Of a stretch of 21,026 bases of DNA, positions 13,638 through 20,887 are shown one piece after another. The notes under the pieces are model-generated. The model was not told where the DNA came from and ran no database searches. It saw only the letters and a list, made by a program, of their open reading frames with translations. Position 1 is the first letter of the stretch. Every line of letters begins with the position of its first letter. A program made the position numbers and the translations under genes. Origin of the DNA: a virus; the IMG/VR virus record IMGVR_UViG_3300024518_001525, positions 1 to 21,026 of that record. One strand, written 5' to 3'.

Positions 13638-13831
13638 GATGCTCGCTCCGAAGTGCGGTATCGCACTGGTGTTTCGTCACGGCTCTTTAACTCGGCGTTG
13701 AATATCGACCATGCTGCTCGATCATCACTGTCCCAGAATAGGCCTTGCAAGTTCTCGAGTTCCCAGCGAATGGTGTTACTGGTCATCGCCTGTACTTCAT
13801 TTCTAAACGGTCCGTAATCTACTGTGTACAT
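13634..13831 (-). CDS. hypothetical protein, first gene of the cassette operon
   Basis: I chose the ATG at 13831 because AAGGAAACAAACC precedes it, a fair binding site; a 9-residue extension to 13858 is less likely. The 65-residue product (MYTVDYGPFRNEVQAMTSNT..., then LENLQGLFWDSDDRAAWSIFNAELKSRD) is soluble and not recognised. Transcription must start in the non-coding region to its right. A weak CATAAT hexamer on the minus strand near 13911-13916 is the best -10 candidate I see, with no good -35. Confidence 0.68.
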   Translation of the reverse strand: MYTVDYGPFRNEVQAMTSNTIRWELENLQGLFWDSDDRAAWSIFNAELKSRDETPVRYRTSERAS

Positions 13832-14209
13832 GGTTTGTTTCCTTTTCTCACCGGGCACAATTGCGCGGTGTGCGTCTATTCTGCCACAGGTAGATTTCTA
13901 ATGCACTCTTATTATGCAAATTAAACAGGCTACCTTTTCACCAGTCCGCAAGGCCCTGGAATGGCCTATAACAGCCTGTTCGAGCTCGGCCCCGGGGTTA
14001 CTATCCGGCGCGGCGGAAAGGCCTTAATCAGTACCTGATCTATCACTGTCTGATAGTCCTACAAGGACGTTACCCAGTAGAGGTGTAGAGGGTAGCTACT
14101 CGAGTCTGATAGCTGGTTAGCTGTCTGTATCAATATCCGGCCCGCACACTCACACGCGGTTCGAACCAACCCGGTTTAAGTTCCCGAACTAAAACCCAGC
14201 GTGGCACTA

Positions 14210-14221
14210 GGTATTAATACC
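14210..14221. repeat. 12-bp perfect palindrome GGTATTAATACC
   Basis: A perfect palindrome 20 bp upstream of the first right-hand DnaA box. It could be an additional initiator or regulator site of the origin-like module; there is no copy in the left module. Confidence 0.45.
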
Positions 14222-14241
14222 CAGCAATTCGCGTGGTAATC

Positions 14242-14278
14242 TTATCCACAGGCTAGTACTGAGGGATAGTTATCCACA
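14242..14278 (+). promoter_or_regulatory. pair of perfect DnaA boxes, right origin-like module
   Basis: TTATCCACA occurs at 14242-14250 and 14270-14278, again 28 bp start to start and in the same orientation as the left pair. The first box is followed by GGC and the second preceded by AG in both modules. The right pair is thus an imperfect direct repeat of the left one. Confidence 0.65.
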
Positions 14279-14296
14279 GTTGCAGAAATACCACAG

Positions 14297-14314
14297 TGTT
14301 GTATGCGCACAACA
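14297..14314. repeat. TGTTGT-N6-ACAACA palindrome, right copy
   Basis: The same arms as at 10267-10284 around ATGCGC. It includes AGTGTTGTA (14295-14303), also found at 9695-9703 and, in reverse, at 10278-10286. It lies 18 bp outside the right DnaA pair, whereas the left copy lies 13 bp outside the left pair. Confidence 0.6.
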
Positions 14315-14366
14315 TCAGTGTATAAGTATATTCTACTATTCGAATAGGGGCATAGTAGTATATTAG
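14315..14366. promoter_or_regulatory. AT-rich segment of right origin-like module
   Basis: An A/T-rich run with a perfect 12-bp palindrome CTATTCGAATAG (14336-14347) and AGTATATTAG (14357-14366), the reverse complement of the motif ending the left AT-rich segment. It is a candidate unwinding element, or the promoter region for the head genes. Confidence 0.45.
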
Positions 14367-14501
14367 CATATGCTGATCCTAGTCGTGCCGGACCCCCGGG
14401 CACCCCCCTTGCGTGAAAAATTAAAATTCGATATTCATCCCACTCACCATCGGGGGGAATAACCATTACACTCTAACCTCTTGATAACAAAGGAAAAAGC
14501 T

Positions 14502-14705
14502 ATGTCGGACGAACTGGAAGCGATGAAAAGACGCAGGAAAGGCCTAAGCGGGTTTAGTGATCTGGATGGGATAATCAGTGGTCTAGAGAAGAAAAACATG
14601 TTCGGGAAAAAGGACAGGCTTCTAAAGCAGCAGTATGCAGATGCTAGGAGGATAATGGCCAAAGTCCCTGTTAGTAAGCGTAAAAAGAACAACGGCCCAA
14701 GCTAA
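14502..14705 (+). CDS. hypothetical basic protein, first gene of the head operon
   Basis: From ATG 14502, with AAAGGA 7 nt upstream, this gives 67 residues; the in-frame ATA/TTG region at 14481 is not a likely start. The product is basic and helical (LEAMKRRRKGLSGFSDLDGI...KKDRLLKQQYADARRIMAKV) with a lysine-rich end. No family recognised. It is the first gene after the right control region. Confidence 0.72.
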   Translation: MSDELEAMKRRRKGLSGFSDLDGIISGLEKKNMFGKKDRLLKQQYADARRIMAKVPVSKRKKNNGPS

Positions 14706-14715
14706 GGAGATAACT

Positions 14716-14991
14716 ATGCCAATCGGACCAAACGGAGAACCATTACCATACGGCCCCGGCCCTATGAATCCCGGTATGGGTGGAGGACCAGGACCTGACA
14801 TGCCACCACCAGGAGGACAGCAAATGCCCCCTATAGAGGCTGTAGTAGCCCGTATACAGGAGTTACAGGCTGAATTACAGCAATTAGTGGCCCTAGCAGA
14901 ACAGATGAGTGGACCACAGCAAGGTGGAAACCCGGCACAGGCTGGTATAGACGCTACCAACGCCTCTATGGGTGGAGGGTTGCTTGCGTGA
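14716..14991 (+). CDS. Pro/Gly-rich hypothetical protein preceding small terminase
   Basis: The N-terminal 40 residues are almost all Gly, Pro, Met and Asn (PIGPNGEPLPYGPGPMNPGM). A short helix or coiled coil follows (VVARIQELQAELQQLVALAEQM), then a Gly/Ala-rich tail. AAGGAG precedes the ATG by 7 nt. Such low-complexity proteins are seen next to packaging genes in several phages, but the role is unknown. Its stop overlaps the small-terminase start. Confidence 0.72.
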   Translation: MPIGPNGEPLPYGPGPMNPGMGGGPGPDMPPPGGQQMPPIEAVVARIQELQAELQQLVALAEQMSGPQQGGNPAQAGIDATNASMGGGLLA

Positions 14992-15392
14992 GAACCGCTA
15001 AACAGGAAGCCTTTGTAGAGGAATACTGTAAGAGTGGTAATGCCGCCCAGTCAGCTATTAAGGCTGGTTATTCAGAGAAGGTAGCTAAACAGAAGGGTTA
15101 TTTACTCAAAGAGCAGTTTGCTCGAGAGATTGAGGAAAAGACCAAGAAGATGCTCCAGGACTGTGTACCCGGAGCTCTAGCTCAACTACAGAACCTCTCC
15201 AGTGGGGCTATTAGTGAAGCTGTGAGATTGGGGGCTGTAAAGGACATCCTGGATAGAGCTGGTTACAAACCCGTAGAGAGAGTGGATCAGACCATCTCTC
15301 ATGCTGAGATGTCAAACGAAGAGCTTATGAGGGAGTTGAAGGCCCTTACAGGCTCTACAGAGATTGAAGAAATACCCCAACTGGTGAACTGA
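14988..15392 (+). CDS. terS: terminase small subunit
   Basis: This 134-residue protein begins at GTG 14988 (GTGA overlap, GGTGGAGGG upstream). The start, MRTAKQEAFVEEYCKSGNAA, then AAQSAIKAGYSEKVAKQKG, is the helix-turn-helix of Terminase_2 small subunits, which recognise phage DNA and load it on the large subunit. The rest is helical, suited to ring formation, with a TISHAEMSNEELMRELKAL tail. It sits two genes upstream of the large subunit. Confidence 0.87.
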   Translation: MRTAKQEAFVEEYCKSGNAAQSAIKAGYSEKVAKQKGYLLKEQFAREIEEKTKKMLQDCVPGALAQLQNLSSGAISEAVRLGAVKDILDRAGYKPVERVDQTISHAEMSNEELMRELKALTGSTEIEEIPQLVN

Positions 15393-16054
15393 TGGCTCGT
15401 ATTCTCTCTAAGGAAGAGCTGAGAAGGCGTGCTCTGGCTGCACAACAAGCTGGGCTACTAGCTGATAATCCGTATCCCTACACAGCAGGGCCTTACGTGG
15501 GCGGCTCAGAGATTACCCCTATTATAGAGCGGGGGATACTGGACTACGAGGTGACCGAGGACGAAAGCAAGGTTGATCCAGGCGATAGGGCCTACATGTC
15601 TCCGTACTATAAGACGATAACGATGGGGGATGAAGATCGGCTAAACAAAGCTCAGGGCCCAGGCTCGTACAACGCGACCTTACTACACGAACTAAGGCAT
15701 GGGGGCTTGAACTACCTACGAGAAAATCCAGAGCTGCAGCCTTACATCATGCACCACCTCCAGTACGATGAAGGAGAGTTTGGCAGGAGCTTACGGGATG
15801 TGTTGAAGTGGTCCCCTGCTACGGACAAGGAAATGAGGACACCAGAGCATAAGATGCTGGATGCTGTGGACTCTAGGGCAGATAGGAGGGTGCTGGAGAT
15901 CTGGAGAGATCCAGAAGCACTGGAAGCAAAGGGTCTTCTTGGTCCTGAAATTTCTGTAGAGGGTTTTCAGAGCGAGGAAGAAAGGGCTCAGTATGTGCAA
16001 ATGATGAAGGAAGCAAACGAAGCGTTAGCCAAGAAGAAAAAGAAGAAGAAATAA
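15392..16054 (+). CDS. putative zincin-like (HExxH) protein between terminase genes
   Basis: This 220-residue protein contains LLHELRHGGLNYL, a clean HExxH motif (His99, Glu100, His103) within a predicted helix, the zinc-binding signature of metallopeptidases. A third ligand could be one of His121, His122, Asp126 or Glu127 in MHHLQYDEGE. The motif is preceded by strand-like YKTITMGDE, as in zincins. The C-terminus is charged and ends in seven lysines. No signal peptide is present, so it would act in the cytoplasm or be carried in the virion. The start overlaps the small-terminase stop (TGATG). Peptidase activity is inferred from one motif. Confidence 0.72.
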   Translation: MARILSKEELRRRALAAQQAGLLADNPYPYTAGPYVGGSEITPIIERGILDYEVTEDESKVDPGDRAYMSPYYKTITMGDEDRLNKAQGPGSYNATLLHELRHGGLNYLRENPELQPYIMHHLQYDEGEFGRSLRDVLKWSPATDKEMRTPEHKMLDAVDSRADRRVLEIWRDPEALEAKGLLGPEISVEGFQSEEERAQYVQMMKEANEALAKKKKKKK

Positions 16055-16209
16055 TGCCAGTACAAAAATGCACTCTAAAGAACGGGAAGAAAGGATGGAA
16101 ATACGGGAAATCCGGAAAATGCTATGCAAGTAAGTCAGCAGCCAATCGCCAAGGCGCAGCGATCAAGATTAGTCAGAAGCGAGCTGGAAAAAGCGGTAGA
16201 CATAGCTAA
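16054..16209 (+). CDS. small basic conserved phage protein (51 aa) overlapping terL
   Basis: A short gene reads from ATG 16054 (TAATG overlap with the upstream stop) to TAA 16207-16209. The product starts MPVQKCTLKNGKKGWKYGKS, continues GKCYASKSAANRQGAAIKIS and ends in a basic QKRAGKSGRHS. The C-x-L-x-N-G-K-x-G-W-x-x-G-x-S-G-K-C-Y core matches small phage proteins I recall beside terminase genes. It has two cysteines that could bind metal, but the function is unknown. Its last 86 bp overlap the terL start in another frame. Confidence 0.72.
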   Translation: MPVQKCTLKNGKKGWKYGKSGKCYASKSAANRQGAAIKISQKRAGKSGRHS

Positions 16210-17623
16210 GGAGCTAAGGCAAAGAGAAAGATACAACAGGATAGATGCTTATGATCCCTATCCTTACCAACTAGCCTTCCACGAAACAGGCGCTCTGGCT
16301 AACCAGAGGCTCCTAATGGCTGCTAACCGCATAGGCAAGAGTTACTGCGGCAGCATGGAAATGTCCTACCATTTAACTGGGTTATACCCCGATTGGTGGA
16401 AGGGAAGAAGGTTCAGACAGCCTATTGTGGGATGGGCTGGTGGTGTTTCTAACGAAACGACCAGAGATATTGTTCAATTCGAGTTATTGGGTTCCCCAGA
16501 TGACCCGGAGGCGTTTGGTTCCGGTACTGTACCGAAAAAGCACATAATAAAGACCGAACGCAAACCCGGTGTCCCTAACGCCAAATCGGTCGCCCTAATC
16601 AGGCACGTTAGCGGTGGGAACTCGTCTTTATTCTTCAAAGCCTACGAAATGGGCGTTGAGAAGTGGCAGGGACGCAGTGTGGACTGCATCTGGCTGGATG
16701 AGGAGCCAAGCAGGGACATCTACTCCCAAGCGGTAACGAGAACCCTTGACAGGAAGGGTCTGGTTTACATGACTTTCACCCCTGAGAACGGGATGACAGA
16801 GACGGTTGCTTCTTTTATGAACAACCTCAAGCCGGGACAGTCCCTGAATAACGCTACTTGGGACGATGCTTCTGAGAAAGTCCTCTCGATGAAGGGAGCA
16901 AGAGGCCACCTCAATGAAGCGGTTATGGAACAGATTTTATCCTCCTACTCTCCGCACGAAAGAGAGATGCGGCGGTACGGAAGACCCTCTATAGGAAGTG
17001 GTTTAGTCTTCCCTATAAATGAAGAGAAGTTAATGATAGACCCCATTACTATTCCAGGCCACTGGCCTAGGATATGTGGAATAGATTTTGGATTCGATCA
17101 CCCAACAGCATGTGTATGGCTTGCATGGGATCGAGATGAGGATGAGTTCTATGTATATGACTGTTACAGGCAAGCAAAGGCCTCACCCGCGATTCATGCA
17201 AGTGTTATTCGTACTAGACCGAACTTTATCCCCATATCTTGGCCCCATGACGGCAATAGACGAGATTCTATGGGTAATCCCGGGCTGGCTGACCAGTATA
17301 GGAGTCTAGGGTGCAACATGCTCCCTTTTCACTTTGAAAACCCACCGGCCTTAGGTGAGAAGAAGGGAGGGAACTCCATAGAAGAGGGAATCATGGCTCT
17401 TCTACAGAAGATGGAAGCAGACAAGTTCCACGTATTCTCCACACTAGGGGATTGGTGGGAAGAGTTCAGGATGTATCACAGGAAAGAGGGAAAAATCGTA
17501 CCTCTTCGAGATGATCTAATGAGCGCCACACGATATGGTGCAATGGCAATGAGGTTTGCTGTGTCTGGAGATGATCCGACATGGACAAACGATTTAGAGT
17601 ACAGAAACTATGGTATTGTTTAA
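16124..17623 (+). CDS. terL: terminase large subunit (packaging ATPase-nuclease)
   Basis: This 499-residue protein pumps DNA into the prohead and cuts it. The ATPase domain has Walker A AANRIGKSY (residues 67-74) and Walker B VDCIWLDEE (Asp192, Glu193), followed by a coupling TFTPENG motif near 218. The RNase H-like nuclease domain has GIDFGFDHPTA (Asp321) and WPHDGN (Asp376), plus a late DDLMSATRYG acidic site near 475. The start at ATG 16124 implies an 86-bp overlap with the small gene upstream. No in-frame ATG lies between it and the Walker A region, so it is the best choice. Confidence 0.95.
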   Translation: MQVSQQPIAKAQRSRLVRSELEKAVDIAKELRQRERYNRIDAYDPYPYQLAFHETGALANQRLLMAANRIGKSYCGSMEMSYHLTGLYPDWWKGRRFRQPIVGWAGGVSNETTRDIVQFELLGSPDDPEAFGSGTVPKKHIIKTERKPGVPNAKSVALIRHVSGGNSSLFFKAYEMGVEKWQGRSVDCIWLDEEPSRDIYSQAVTRTLDRKGLVYMTFTPENGMTETVASFMNNLKPGQSLNNATWDDASEKVLSMKGARGHLNEAVMEQILSSYSPHEREMRRYGRPSIGSGLVFPINEEKLMIDPITIPGHWPRICGIDFGFDHPTACVWLAWDRDEDEFYVYDCYRQAKASPAIHASVIRTRPNFIPISWPHDGNRRDSMGNPGLADQYRSLGCNMLPFHFENPPALGEKKGGNSIEEGIMALLQKMEADKFHVFSTLGDWWEEFRMYHRKEGKIVPLRDDLMSATRYGAMAMRFAVSGDDPTWTNDLEYRNYGIV

Positions 17624-19599
17624 TGGCTGACAAGTATACTGATGCAGAACTGATAACAAGAATACGGGGAGAAATCACCGGATCTCTTGGTTATATGGGG
17701 GATACCATCTCCCATCAAAGAGAGCAGGCCATGGCGTATTACTATGGCTTACCCTTTGGTAACGAGGTAGAAGGTCGTTCTCAGTTTGTAGATTCCACAG
17801 TCCAGGACACCATAGAGTGGATAAAACCCTCTCTAATGCGTGTATTCGCTTCTGGTGATGAGATGGTTAAGTTCACCCCCCACGGACCAGAAGATGTGGC
17901 TATGGCTGAACAAGCCACGGATTACGTGAATTACGTGTTTACTAAGGACAATCCCGGTTTTGAGATCCTGTATTCCTGGTTTACAGACGCATTACTCTCT
18001 AAAAACGGCATCGTCAAGGTCTGGTGGGACGAGACGGAAACATCCGTCAGAGAGGAGTATTACGACCTTACGGACATAGAAATAGAGTCTGTCATCTCTG
18101 ATGACGAGGTAGAGGTGGTCCAACACACTGAAGAAGAGCGTCAGGTTGAGTCTGAGATAGGTGAAGTGGCCGAAGTCAGGCACGATGTCGTAATTAAGCG
18201 TAAAGAACGTAACGGCAGGATAAAAATAGAGAACGTACCTCCCTCAGAGTTCCTGATTGCCCGAGAATCCAAGGATATACAGGAATCTAGGTTCGTCTGC
18301 CACAGAGTCCTGAAAACACTATCCGATCTAAGGGAAATGTACCCTGATGAGGACTTAGCCTCCGAAGATCTTGGGGATGGGGGTGAGAACATGACCGCCT
18401 TCTCGAGTGAGCGCCTCGAGCGGTTTGCCTACGACAAATCTGCCGAGTATTGGGAAGGATGGGGAGACACTGACATAGGTGAGGAAGAGCTGAGGACCTA
18501 CTGGCTGCATGAGTGTTTTATGAAGACGGATTTTGATGACGACGGCATTGCCGAGCTCAGAAGGATCGTGATGGTTGGTAGCAAGATTCTGGAGAACGAT
18601 GAAGTCGATAGTATCCCCTTTGTATCAATTACTCCCATAAAGATACCCCATAAGTTCTTTGGCCTTTCTATCGCTGACGTTGTGATGGATCTTCAGCTAA
18701 TTAAGAGCACTATGATGCGGACGTTGCTCGATAACGCCTATAACCAGAACTATGGAAGGTATGCCGTATTGGAGGGTCAAGCGAACTTAGATGACCTCCT
18801 GACGCAAAGACCGGGCGGAGTGGTTAGAGTTAAATCCCCCAACGCCATAATGCCCCTTCCCACACCCGCTTTGGAGCCTTACTCGTTCCAAATGCTTGAA
18901 TACATAGACGGTATCAGGGAATCTAGGGCAGGCGTCTCTAAGATGTCTCAAGGAATGAACGAGAACGCCCTTACCTCCCACACTACAGCTACTGCGGTAA
19001 ACGCCGTTATGACGGCTGCTCAGAGTCGGGTAGAGCTTGTAGCTAGGAACTTTGCAGAGACTGGCGTTAAAGACCTGATGATAAGCATTTACAAGCTCCT
19101 GTATAAGCACCAGGACAAAGAGCGTATGGTGATGCTTAGGAACGAATGGGTCCCAGTTCGTCCTGATGTATGGAAGGACAGCTACGACTGCAGCGTAAGC
19201 GTAGCCCTAGGGACAGGTAACAAGGACCAACAAATGGCTCATCTATCCCAGATGCTCTCCTTCGCTGGAGAAGCTATGAAGGGAGGGCTACCTATTGTAA
19301 GTATGCAGAACATGTATAACTTAGGCTCTGCACTTGTAAAAACAATGGGCTTCCAGAATGTGAGTGACTTCCTGACCGACCCATCTCAAATACCCCCACA
19401 ACCGGAAGAACCGAGTGAGGCACAAATGGAGATGCAAGTTAAGAGTAAGGAGCTCGACATAAAGGCTGCAGAGCTTCAGCTTAAACAGCAGAAGATCCAG
19501 CAGGAGTACCAGAAACTTGCAGTCGATTCTCGACTCAAGCAAGAAGAACTTAACCTTGAGCGTGAGCAGAACCGCGCCGTAGCTATAGGAGCCACATGA
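17623..19599 (+). CDS. portal protein
   Basis: The product is about 658 residues from ATG 17623 (TAATG overlap with terL; no strong binding site, so coupling is likely). The N-terminal QREQAMAYYYGLPFGNEVEGRSQFVDSTVQDTIEW and PSLMRVF segments, the KNGIVKVWWDE strand and the central IPHKFFGLSIADVVMDLQ stretch are typical of portals in podovirus-like head modules. The last 70 residues are a Gln/Glu/Lys-rich helix (MQVKSKELDIKAAELQLK), like the C-terminal barrel of long portals. It would form the 12-subunit ring at the packaging vertex. A long acidic insertion (about 150-195) has no known role. Confidence 0.92.
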   Translation: MADKYTDAELITRIRGEITGSLGYMGDTISHQREQAMAYYYGLPFGNEVEGRSQFVDSTVQDTIEWIKPSLMRVFASGDEMVKFTPHGPEDVAMAEQATDYVNYVFTKDNPGFEILYSWFTDALLSKNGIVKVWWDETETSVREEYYDLTDIEIESVISDDEVEVVQHTEEERQVESEIGEVAEVRHDVVIKRKERNGRIKIENVPPSEFLIARESKDIQESRFVCHRVLKTLSDLREMYPDEDLASEDLGDGGENMTAFSSERLERFAYDKSAEYWEGWGDTDIGEEELRTYWLHECFMKTDFDDDGIAELRRIVMVGSKILENDEVDSIPFVSITPIKIPHKFFGLSIADVVMDLQLIKSTMMRTLLDNAYNQNYGRYAVLEGQANLDDLLTQRPGGVVRVKSPNAIMPLPTPALEPYSFQMLEYIDGIRESRAGVSKMSQGMNENALTSHTTATAVNAVMTAAQSRVELVARNFAETGVKDLMISIYKLLYKHQDKERMVMLRNEWVPVRPDVWKDSYDCSVSVALGTGNKDQQMAHLSQMLSFAGEAMKGGLPIVSMQNMYNLGSALVKTMGFQNVSDFLTDPSQIPPQPEEPSEAQMEMQVKSKELDIKAAELQLKQQKIQQEYQKLAVDSRLKQEELNLEREQNRAVAIGAT

Positions 19600-19844
19600 C
19601 ACCAGAAGAAAGGGTAGGAAGAGCTAAATCCCTATTAGATGATCCGCTTTTAGCCGAAGCGTTTGTTGTACTGAAGGAAGACTTAATGAATAGCTGGGCT
19701 CACAGCGGTTCGACAGATTTGGAAGCCAGAGAATCTATTTGGCTTGCCATGCGACTGCTTGACCGGATTCACAGTCATATATCGTCCATAGTCGAAACTG
19801 GACATATGGCTGAGATAATGGACAAGCAACACCCACATATTTAG
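19596..19844 (+). CDS. conserved small protein between portal and scaffold genes
   Basis: This 82-residue helical protein (PEERVGRAKSLLDDPLLAEAF, then IWLAMRLLDRIHSHISSIVETGHM) overlaps the portal stop as ATGA. Similar short proteins with a RAxxLLxDPxLxEAF start occur at this position in several phage head modules; none has a known function, from memory. It may be a head-assembly accessory protein. Confidence 0.75.
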   Translation: MTPEERVGRAKSLLDDPLLAEAFVVLKEDLMNSWAHSGSTDLEARESIWLAMRLLDRIHSHISSIVETGHMAEIMDKQHPHI

Positions 19845-19855
19845 GAGAAACAAAA

Positions 19856-20887
19856 ATGGCGGATACGCAAACTGCCCCGCAAGTACCGGCTGGATTACAG
19901 CCAATTCCCGCGTTAGGTGGAAGTGTCACTGAAGCGCAAGAAGCATTACTCAGTCTACTAGAACCTGAAGAGGAAACACCAGAAGCTGAGGAAGCTCAAC
20001 CTACCGAAGTTGAAGAGTCTCAACCCGAAGAGGAAGATGAATCATTTGAGGAGGAGTCTGAAGAGGAAGAAGAATCTGAGGACACTGACGAAGAAGCAGA
20101 AGAGGATCTTCTATATGCTGTCACCGTAAACGGTGAAGAGCAGGAAGTAAGCCTTGACGAGCTTATGAAAGGCTATTCACGCCAGTCAGATTATACTCGA
20201 AAAACACAGGAGGTTTCTGAACAACGAAAGGAATTCGACACCATGAAGCAGCAAATGGCGGGAGAATACCAGCAGATTCAGGCCGAAAGACAGCACTACG
20301 TTCAAAACTTACAGTCCTTAATGGAAGGTTCGATGGCGGGCCTCGACAAGTTTGCCGAGGTTAATTGGGAGCTCCTAAAAGAAACGGACCCCATAGAATT
20401 CGTAACCAAGAAAGAGGAATTCCGCGACTCGCAGGAGAAAGTCCAGCGTATGCATCAGGAACAGCACGCTGCCCAACAACGGGGAGCTGCTCAGGCCCAG
20501 CAAGAACATCGCCGGGTTTTAGCAGAAGAAGGAGCCGCTTTAGTTAAGGCGGTCCCTGAATGGGGAGATAGCGAGAAAAAGGAGAAGATGGCTAGTAATA
20601 TCCGCTCCTATGCAATGGAAAACGGCTTTACCAAGGAGGAGTTGGATTCTTTAATAGACCACAGATCCATACTCGTACTACTCAAGGCTCAGAAGTACGA
20701 CAAACTTCAGAAGACTGATGTTAGGTCTAAGAAGCTCAAAAACAAGCCTCGAGTAGTCAGGGCAGGGAGTGGCGTCTCTAGGGATGCAACAAAAAACAAA
20801 CAACGTAGCGCTCAAATGAAGCGTCTTCGAGGCACAGGGCATATTGATGATGCGTCTGCGCTCTTGGAGGATTTTATAGACATTTAA
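19856..20887 (+). CDS. capsid scaffolding protein
   Basis: This 343-residue protein has AGGAG 9 nt before its ATG. The N-terminus is Pro/Ala-rich, followed by a very acidic stretch of Glu, Asp and Ser (about residues 36-84). A conserved VNGEEQEVSLDELMKGYSRQ motif and SDYTRKTQEVSEQRKEF follow, then long coiled-coil helices and a basic C-terminus (residues about 285-325) suited to binding the capsid protein. This is the usual scaffold layout between portal and major capsid. It would guide prohead assembly and then leave. No protease domain is visible, so release rather than cleavage is likely. Confidence 0.88.
   Translation: MADTQTAPQVPAGLQPIPALGGSVTEAQEALLSLLEPEEETPEAEEAQPTEVEESQPEEEDESFEEESEEEEESEDTDEEAEEDLLYAVTVNGEEQEVSLDELMKGYSRQSDYTRKTQEVSEQRKEFDTMKQQMAGEYQQIQAERQHYVQNLQSLMEGSMAGLDKFAEVNWELLKETDPIEFVTKKEEFRDSQEKVQRMHQEQHAAQQRGAAQAQQEHRRVLAEEGAALVKAVPEWGDSEKKEKMASNIRSYAMENGFTKEELDSLIDHRSILVLLKAQKYDKLQKTDVRSKKLKNKPRVVRAGSGVSRDATKNKQRSAQMKRLRGTGHIDDASALLEDFIDI

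Larger units (their letters stand above)
10504..13831 (-). other. candidate accessory cassette (eight-gene operon) of foreign composition
   Basis: Eight minus-strand genes, nearly all overlapping or touching, run from 13831 to a strong terminator at 10504. Their codon use differs from the flanking phage genes: arginine is mostly CGN, whereas the phage genes use many AGA/AGG. CG dinucleotides are frequent, and CTCGAG occurs ten times within these bounds (an eleventh lies at 14099). Origin-like modules flank the unit on both sides. No integrase, transposase or clear attachment repeat was found, so the mode of acquisition is unknown. Confidence 0.6.
13832..14501. other. non-coding region between cassette operon and head genes
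   Basis: No gene was found in this 670-bp stretch, where no open frame has convincing start or coding signals. It should hold the leftward cassette promoter and the rightward head-gene promoter. Visible elements are a small hairpin GTCCT-ACA-AGGAC (14056-14068), an inverted repeat GGTTTAAGT...ACTAAAACC (14173-14196, one mismatch), and the right origin-like module listed separately. No tRNA fold was recognised. Confidence 0.6.

Noticed and set aside
10504-13831. Cassette as a standard transposon or integrative element
   Set aside because: No transposase, integrase, resolvase, long terminal inverted repeat or target-site duplication is visible.
14622-14960. Cysteine- and glycine-rich minus-strand open frame
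   Set aside because: It is the complement of the Pro/Gly-rich gene at 14716-14991, which has a good binding site and fits the head operon.
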